Positions 60,701 through 64,000 of a stretch of 64,000 nt of DNA are shown one piece after another. This DNA is from an uncultured Candidatus Melainabacteria bacterium. Lineage in GTDB: Bacteria; Cyanobacteriota; Vampirovibrionia; Gastranaerophilales; Gastranaerophilaceae. The DNA is taken from assembly GCA_934700385.1 (NCBI GenBank), contig CAKUXO010000007.1:9454-73453 (forward strand). Reading direction: 5' to 3'. The notes beneath the pieces are model-generated. The model searched no databases and was not told the DNA's origin. It saw only the letters and a program-made list of their open reading frames with translations. The stretch's first letter is position 1. Every line of letters starts with the position of its first letter. The position numbers and the translations under genes were made by a program.

Positions 60701-61066
60701 ATTGGTTTGGCTGCAAAACAAGCGATTTTGATTATTGAGTTTGCAAAAACAGAACACGAAGAAAACGGCTTATCTATAATAGATGCTGCATATAAAGCTG
60801 CAACAACAAGATTTAGAGCGGTTATGATGACAGTACTAGCGTTTATTTTCGGTATTTTACCTCTTGTTTTTGCAGTTGGCCCTGGGTCAAACTCAAGACA
60901 ATCTCTTGGTGTAACTGTTTTTGGTGGCATGGTAGCAGCAGCTGTAGTTGGTACAATTTTAGTACCTGCATTTTATGTAATAATTCAGCAATTAAGGGAA
61001 GATACTAAAAAAAGATGTCATAATAAAAATAAAGAAGATAGAGGTAATAATGAACAAGAAAATTAA
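57761..61066 (+). CDS. RND multidrug efflux permease, HAE1 (AcrB/MexF-like)
   Basis: This proton-driven trimeric pump of 1101 residues contains twelve membrane helices and two large periplasmic loops. Recognisable are the N-terminal FFIDRPRFAFVISIVIMLVG, LALEEYPTITPPQVTVSATY and the charged helix-4 stretch VGTVVDDAIVVVENVQRH. GFLPTEDSGSMF opens the second half, and IGLAAKQAILIIEFA helps form the second relay. An insertion at about 505-565, between the two halves, is longer than in AcrB and charged. The gene lies 21 bases after the adaptor and overlaps the TolC-like gene by 17 bases. Confidence 0.95.
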   Translation: MFSSKFFIDRPRFAFVISIVIMLVGFIAMKNLALEEYPTITPPQVTVSATYMGASSDVIESTVAAPIESAVNGVERMLYMSSDSKDGQYRLTIYFEVGSDPDMNVVNVQNKVSLVTSRLPSDVSRYGLTVKQNTGGGGLLYYGIYSPDNSVDLVTLSNYASIYLKDELARIYGVAEVQVFGGKDYSMRVWLDSQKMAALNVSPSEVASAITAQNAQVSAGSLGNEPLVNKPDMAITLRTSGRLKTKEEFENIVVKSEVNGQSIRLSDVARVELAGENYVTDGKVDNKSVAVMSVSQLSYANSIDVAQKCNKRMEELSKSFPDGIKYSIFYNATDSVKDSLHEVIMAIVLAVFIVVATVYLFLGDWRASIVPFCAIPVSLIGTFAAFAVFGFSINTLTLFGLVLAVGTVVDDAIVVVENVQRHIELGLKPKEAAIISMEEVSGAVIATSLVLMAVFVPVAFIPGITGKMYQQFALTIAVSVGISTVMALTLAPALCSIFLRTKEEMPQRSFYEKYRELYRDYWKDKENLQGFAKAKAWGEFLAYGWDVSLKKFDRAFERTKDSYMHGSRYFIEVPKRTIITYLVLVVGLLAMFKLIPSGFLPTEDSGSMFTTIQLKDGSSLAKTGELTKNVTEDFLNIPGVRSVLSLNGFQGQNTAILITNLTDWRTRLKPSFVKSLFMSKEQKYNSKQTIEDIMSRANALSAKYPNITMYSFVPPAISGLSMFGGFEYQLLDKGERTPQELHQEAKKLIAKANQDPKLTSVFTQYNSQTPQLLVKIDYEKIMAQGINIQDVYTALSSQFGTYYVNDFNLYGRVFRVMMSADEVYRSTINSIDKVYVKTASNSSAPLSTLVKIEPVVGPYDITRFNMYKSIQIQGSPAKGQSSGDAIKEMEKLSKENLPDDMTFAWSGTSLQENESQGQTTIVLMMALVFVYLFLVALYESWMLPVGVMLIAPIAMLGAILFQYLWGQSLDLYAQIGLIMLIGLAAKQAILIIEFAKTEHEENGLSIIDAAYKAATTRFRAVMMTVLAFIFGILPLVFAVGPGSNSRQSLGVTVFGGMVAAAVVGTILVPAFYVIIQQLREDTKKRCHNKNKEDRGNNEQEN

Positions 61067-62582
61067 AGTTTCATTAGTGGCTTTTTGTCTTTTAACTTTG
61101 ACACTTAGTGCGTTTTCTAATGAAGAAAATAAAGATTTAGATATCGGAAAGAAAATATTTAAAAAAGACCAAAAGGTTAAGAAAATTAAAGTTAAGCCTG
61201 AAAAACAAAAAAGGCAATATAAAATAACTGATAAAGTTAAAAAAGAATATTCAATTCCGACTGATGTTTATATGAATGTTGGTGAAACTTCAGATAAAGC
61301 AGTTAAACTAGAGGGCGGAGTTTCAAAATCAATCGAACTCAACTTAGCAGATTGTATTGAGCTTGCATTAATTAACAACCCAAAAATCCGCTCTAGCTAT
61401 GCTCAATCTGAAATAGCAAAATATAAAAAATATGAAACCTTAGCAGGCTATACCCCAAGGCTTGATTGGACATCTTCAATGACCCATAATATGCCCGATT
61501 TAAGTATGATTAAAAACATGAAAGGTTCAGCTTATAATAAATATACCTTAGGTCAAATCAACATTAAACAGCTTGTTTGGGATTTTGGTTACACTCAAAA
61601 TCAATATACTATTGATAAAATTTCTTATGAAAAATCAAAAGCAGATATTGATAAAACGGTTAATGAAGTGGTTTGTGCGGTTAAAGACGCATATTATAAC
61701 CTTATGTTTGCTTATGATAAGAAAAAAGTTGCAAAAGATACACTAGATAGCTACACAAAAACTTATCATCAAGCGATGGCTTTTTGGGAAGTTGGCACAA
61801 AAACAAAAGTTGATGTGCTTTTTGCTCAAACAAACCTAGAAGACGCAAAAGCGCAACTTATTTCAGCAGAAAATAACCTTGATATCGCTTATTCACAATT
61901 GAATAATGCAATTGGTTTACCTTTTGTTGATCCATATATGATAGATACTTCTATAAAATATGAACCTGTTTCAATTACTATGAAAGAGGCGGTTGAAATA
62001 GCGAACGAAGCTCGCCCTGATATGAAAAGCGCTATGTTAAATGTTGATATGGCAAATCAAGGGGTTAAGTTATCTTGGAAAACCTTTTTACCAAGTCTTG
62101 AATTTCAAGCAGGATATGGAAAAGGTGGCGTTGATAGCTTTACAGATAGAAATTGGTATAATTATGGCGGATATTTAACTTTTCCAACAGTTAACCCTGT
62201 TTTAATTGCTACTCAAATTAAAGAAGCAAAAGCAACATATAAACAAGTTCAATTTGATACAAAAGCGCAGATTAACGATATTTATTATGAAATTCAAAGT
62301 GTTTATACAAAATTAAAAGACGCAAAAGCAAGAATACCCGTTGCAAAAACCGCTATGGATAAGGCTTTAGAAAACTATGAATTAACATCAGGCAGATATA
62401 AAGTCGGTTATGGCGATGTTATTGAATTAAAAGACTCTCAAGTTGCACTTTCTCAAGCAAAATTAAATTATTTTCAAACTATATACGACTATAATAGCGC
62501 TCGAGCTAACCTTGAAAAAGCAATCGGTCAAACCTTAAAAACAGACACATCCGAAAGCATTGAGAACTTTCAGGATATATAA
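61050..62582 (+). CDS. TolC-family outer-membrane efflux protein
   Basis: This protein is the outer-membrane exit duct of the tripartite pump. The 510-residue chain has a signal peptide (about 1-23), a lysine-rich linker and two TolC repeats (about 95-290 and 305-495). Typical stretches are LNLADCIELALINNPKIRSSYA-like (seen as LADCIELALINNPKI), YNLMFAYDKKKVAKDTLDSY, and the second-repeat pattern ALENYELTSGRYKVGYGDVIEL. The basic N-terminal linker (about 28-70) is longer than in TolC. Its start overlaps the permease gene by 17 bases. Confidence 0.93.
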   Translation: MNKKIKVSLVAFCLLTLTLSAFSNEENKDLDIGKKIFKKDQKVKKIKVKPEKQKRQYKITDKVKKEYSIPTDVYMNVGETSDKAVKLEGGVSKSIELNLADCIELALINNPKIRSSYAQSEIAKYKKYETLAGYTPRLDWTSSMTHNMPDLSMIKNMKGSAYNKYTLGQINIKQLVWDFGYTQNQYTIDKISYEKSKADIDKTVNEVVCAVKDAYYNLMFAYDKKKVAKDTLDSYTKTYHQAMAFWEVGTKTKVDVLFAQTNLEDAKAQLISAENNLDIAYSQLNNAIGLPFVDPYMIDTSIKYEPVSITMKEAVEIANEARPDMKSAMLNVDMANQGVKLSWKTFLPSLEFQAGYGKGGVDSFTDRNWYNYGGYLTFPTVNPVLIATQIKEAKATYKQVQFDTKAQINDIYYEIQSVYTKLKDAKARIPVAKTAMDKALENYELTSGRYKVGYGDVIELKDSQVALSQAKLNYFQTIYDYNSARANLEKAIGQTLKTDTSESIENFQDI

Positions 62583-62622
62583 CCTGAAACGAGTGAACCT
62601 TAGTTCGCAGGGCGAACTTGGT

Positions 62623-62654
62623 GAACGAAGTTGAGGGCAATAGGTGTGCGAAGC
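62623..62654. repeat. Short direct repeat in the gap after the efflux operon, copy 1
   Basis: GAACGAAGTTGAGGGCAATA and the following GGTGTGCGAAGC recur 114 bases later at 62737-62768 with a few changes. Between the copies a hairpin CAATGC-GTTGA-GCATTG (62664-62680) resembles the one in the repeat near 42.3 kb. No gene is seen in the whole 425-base gap. Confidence 0.6.
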
Positions 62655-62736
62655 TCGTGACGACAATGCGTTGAGCATTGGCGGACAGAGCGGAGTCCTT
62701 ACCATGGTTTGCAGGCACAGCCCGATTGGGCTTAAC

Positions 62737-62768
62737 GAACGCAGACGAGGGCAATAGGTGTGTGAAGC
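62737..62768. repeat. Short direct repeat in the gap after the efflux operon, copy 2
   Basis: This copy reads GAACGCAGACGAGGGCAATA then GGTGTGTGAAGC. It directly precedes the second REPIN-like element. Confidence 0.6.
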
Positions 62769-62770
62769 CA

Positions 62771-62918
62771 ATACACCATTATAGGACTCGTCATCCCGAA
62801 CCTTGTTTCGGGATCTTACCAAGTTTCATTGATAGAAACAGGGCAAAACCCTTGTAAACACTGAAACATACCAGATCCTGAAACGAGTTCAGGATGACAT
62901 ATTGTAGAATGGTGTGTG
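62771..62918. repeat. REPIN/MITE-like element, copy 2
   Basis: The core arms CGTCATCCCGAACCTTGTTT (from 62789) and the complementary CCTGAAACGAGTTCAGGATG (from 62877) are related to the perfect arms near 13.3 kb. The spacer is homologous too (AGAAACAGGGCAAAACCCTTGT versus its counterpart). Outer flanks ATACACCATTATAGGA and ATTGTAGAATGGTGTGTG are inverted relative to each other, which defines a larger element of about 148 bases. The left arm hairpin pairs CCCGAA with TTCGGG, the right arm CCTGAA with TTCAGG. Confidence 0.78.
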
Positions 62919-62961
62919 AGATAGGATAGATTATACTTGCCCAACAAAAACACAGAAAACT

Positions 62962-62989
62962 AAAACCCCCTGAAAGTCAGGGGGTTTTT
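62962..62989. terminator. Strong intrinsic terminator between the efflux operon and fabI
   Basis: A perfect 12-bp stem AAAACCCCCTGA/TCAGGGGGTTTT with a three-base AAG loop has T's on both strands. It lies 19 bases beyond the fabI stop and serves that gene, and it can also stop transcripts from the efflux operon. Confidence 0.88.
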
Positions 62990-63007
62990 AAAATCTAAAC
63001 TTATAAA

Positions 63008-63811
63008 CTAAAATTGAATTTGTGCCATTTCATCTAGTGAAGCAAAAACTTCGCTAGCGCCGCAATCAACAAATTGAACTTGAGCAGTTACACCTGAAGA
63101 TAAGTCAGAAAGTAGATATAGTGCAGCTTTACCAACTTCTTCAACATGTGGTGGACGTTTTAGAGGTGCTTTTAGAGCGTTTGCTTTTAACATTCTATCA
63201 AATCCGCCAATGCCTTTTGCTGCCATAGTTTTGATTGGTCCTGCTGATAAACAGTTACATCTGATGTTATATTTACCAAGGTCGGCGGCAATAAATCTCA
63301 TTGAAGATTCAAGCGCAGCTTTTGCAACACCCATAATATTATAGTTAGCAACAACTTTTGTAGCACCAAGATAAGTTAGGGCTAAAATAGAACCGCCGCC
63401 AGAAGCTTCCATTTGAGGTTTAGCATATTTTGAAATTGTAACAAGTGAATATGCACTTACATGCATAGCTAAATCCCAACCTTCACGAGAAACTGTGTAA
63501 AATTCGCCAACTAAATCATCTTTATTAGCAAAAGCCACAGCGTGAACTACGAAGTCAAGTTTATCGTATATTTTTTGGTATTCTTCAAAAACTTTTTTTA
63601 CATCTTCATCTTTTGTAACGTCACATTCAAGACAAAGTTTTGCGTTCATTGATTCTGCAATTGGGCGAACTCTTTTTTCCATAGCTTCATTAGCGTATGT
63701 AAAAGCAATTTCAGCGCCTTGAGCGTGTAGTTGCTCTGCTATTGCGTTTGCAATACCAAATTTATTTGAAACGCCAAAAATAATACCCTTTTTACCGTCC
63801 ATTAAACCCAT
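63008..63811 (-). CDS. fabI: Enoyl-ACP reductase (NADH), FabI
   Basis: FabI performs the last reduction of each fatty-acid elongation cycle and is the target of triclosan. The 267-residue protein shows the nucleotide-binding start KKGIIFGVSNKFGIANAIA and the active-site segment YNIMGVAKAALE (Tyr-x6-Lys). The GPIKTMAAKGI substrate loop is also typical. AGGAGAG precedes the ATG at 63811 by six bases and a well-formed promoter lies upstream. It is a single-gene unit ended by a strong terminator. Confidence 0.96.
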   Translation of the reverse strand: MGLMDGKKGIIFGVSNKFGIANAIAEQLHAQGAEIAFTYANEAMEKRVRPIAESMNAKLCLECDVTKDEDVKKVFEEYQKIYDKLDFVVHAVAFANKDDLVGEFYTVSREGWDLAMHVSAYSLVTISKYAKPQMEASGGGSILALTYLGATKVVANYNIMGVAKAALESSMRFIAADLGKYNIRCNCLSAGPIKTMAAKGIGGFDRMLKANALKAPLKRPPHVEEVGKAALYLLSDLSSGVTAQVQFVDCGASEVFASLDEMAQIQF

Positions 63812-63840
63812 AAATTTCTCTCCTTTTTTGTATTGCTGTA

Positions 63841-63869
63841 ATTATAATACAAACACAGAAATGTTGCAA
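63841..63869 (-). promoter_or_regulatory. Predicted promoter of fabI
   Basis: On the minus strand TTGCAA (63869-63864) and TATAAT (63846-63841) are exactly 17 bases apart. The expected start near 63834 gives a leader of about 23 bases with AGGAGAG. Confidence 0.75.
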
Positions 63870-63904
63870 AAAAGGTTTTTAGGGTTGTTGGTTTAGATTT
63901 TATA

Positions 63905-63926
63905 CCCCCTGATTTTAGGGGTTTTT
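63905..63926 (+). terminator. Possible intrinsic terminator upstream of fabI
   Basis: CCCCT-GATTTT-AGGGG is followed by TTTTT on the plus strand. No plus-strand gene ends here in the window, so its purpose is unclear; it resembles the terminator at 62962-62989 in sequence. Confidence 0.45.
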
Positions 63927-63961
63927 AATTTTAATATATTGAGTTACTGTATTAAAACGTC

Positions 63962-64000
63962 TTTTAGAACGGTGTATAGGCTGTGTCCACAAGCAGTTTC
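63962..64000. repeat. Partial dispersed repeat at the window end
   Basis: AACGGTGTATAGGCTGTGTC followed by CACAAGCAGTTTC resembles 13384-13421, the right flank of the first REPIN-like element. It is cut by the window edge, so the rest of the element may lie just outside. Confidence 0.6.

Overview
This AT-rich window (clearly low GC) carries bacterial chromosomal housekeeping genes read with the standard code. It contains no rRNA, CRISPR array, prophage or complete insertion sequence. Several traits point to the non-photosynthetic sister group of Cyanobacteria (Melainabacteria/Vampirovibrionia, perhaps Gastranaerophilales). These are DnaA-box candidates of the cyanobacterial type TTTTCCACA beside dnaN, an LL-diaminopimelate aminotransferase, a Gram-negative envelope (RND/TolC efflux), flagellar motor and export genes, and a thin-genome, AT-rich style. 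The assignment is an inference, not a proof.

Layout. 0.1-2.1 kb: a response regulator and a C-terminal processing protease. 2.2-4.0 kb: speD, rimI, bioY. 3.9-7.7 kb: a flagellar export/switch operon (a double-SpoA FliM/FliN-like protein, then fliO, fliP, fliQ, fliR). 7.9-11.0 kb: tRNA-Leu(GAG), dapL and an odd zinc-finger/TonB-like membrane protein. 11.1-15.6 kb: glyS, a repeat-rich gap and a CHAP-domain/EF-hand protein. 15.6-20.5 kb: a probable replication origin followed by dnaN, thrB, a Skp-like gene and mnmG. 20.5-23.7 kb: rpmG, tRNA-Trp, secE, nusG, rplK, rplA and a gtrA-like gene, with putative RNA leaders. 23.8-25.5 kb: a TPR protein.

25.4-37.0 kb is one long minus-strand series of DNA-repair genes. 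It runs from two tandem WYL regulators through a small membrane gene, polA, a small secreted protein and priA, to a giant helicase that joins a dead and a live UvrD-type motor, and ends with a detached RecB-type nuclease. I regard this as the most interesting system in the window: an AddAB/RecBCD-like machine with an unusual architecture, possibly under PafBC-like control.

37.1-51.5 kb: ftsZ, a soluble orphan histidine-kinase-like protein, a membrane-anchored envelope protein with a small coupled ORF, era, mtaB, dnaA, hisS and a second flagellar operon (fliF, fliG, fliH, fliI). 51.6-55.2 kb: purH and two exporters. 55.2-64 kb: a methionine-gamma-lyase-like PLP enzyme, a complete RND tripartite efflux operon and fabI.

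Intergenic spaces carry several families of palindromic, dispersed repeats: REPIN-like doublets, covarying hairpins and an AT-rich 29-31 bp repeat. Many start codons are TTG or GTG, and several promoters of the TTGNNN-N17-TATAAT kind can be placed precisely. A few sit so close to the start codon that leaderless mRNAs are likely.
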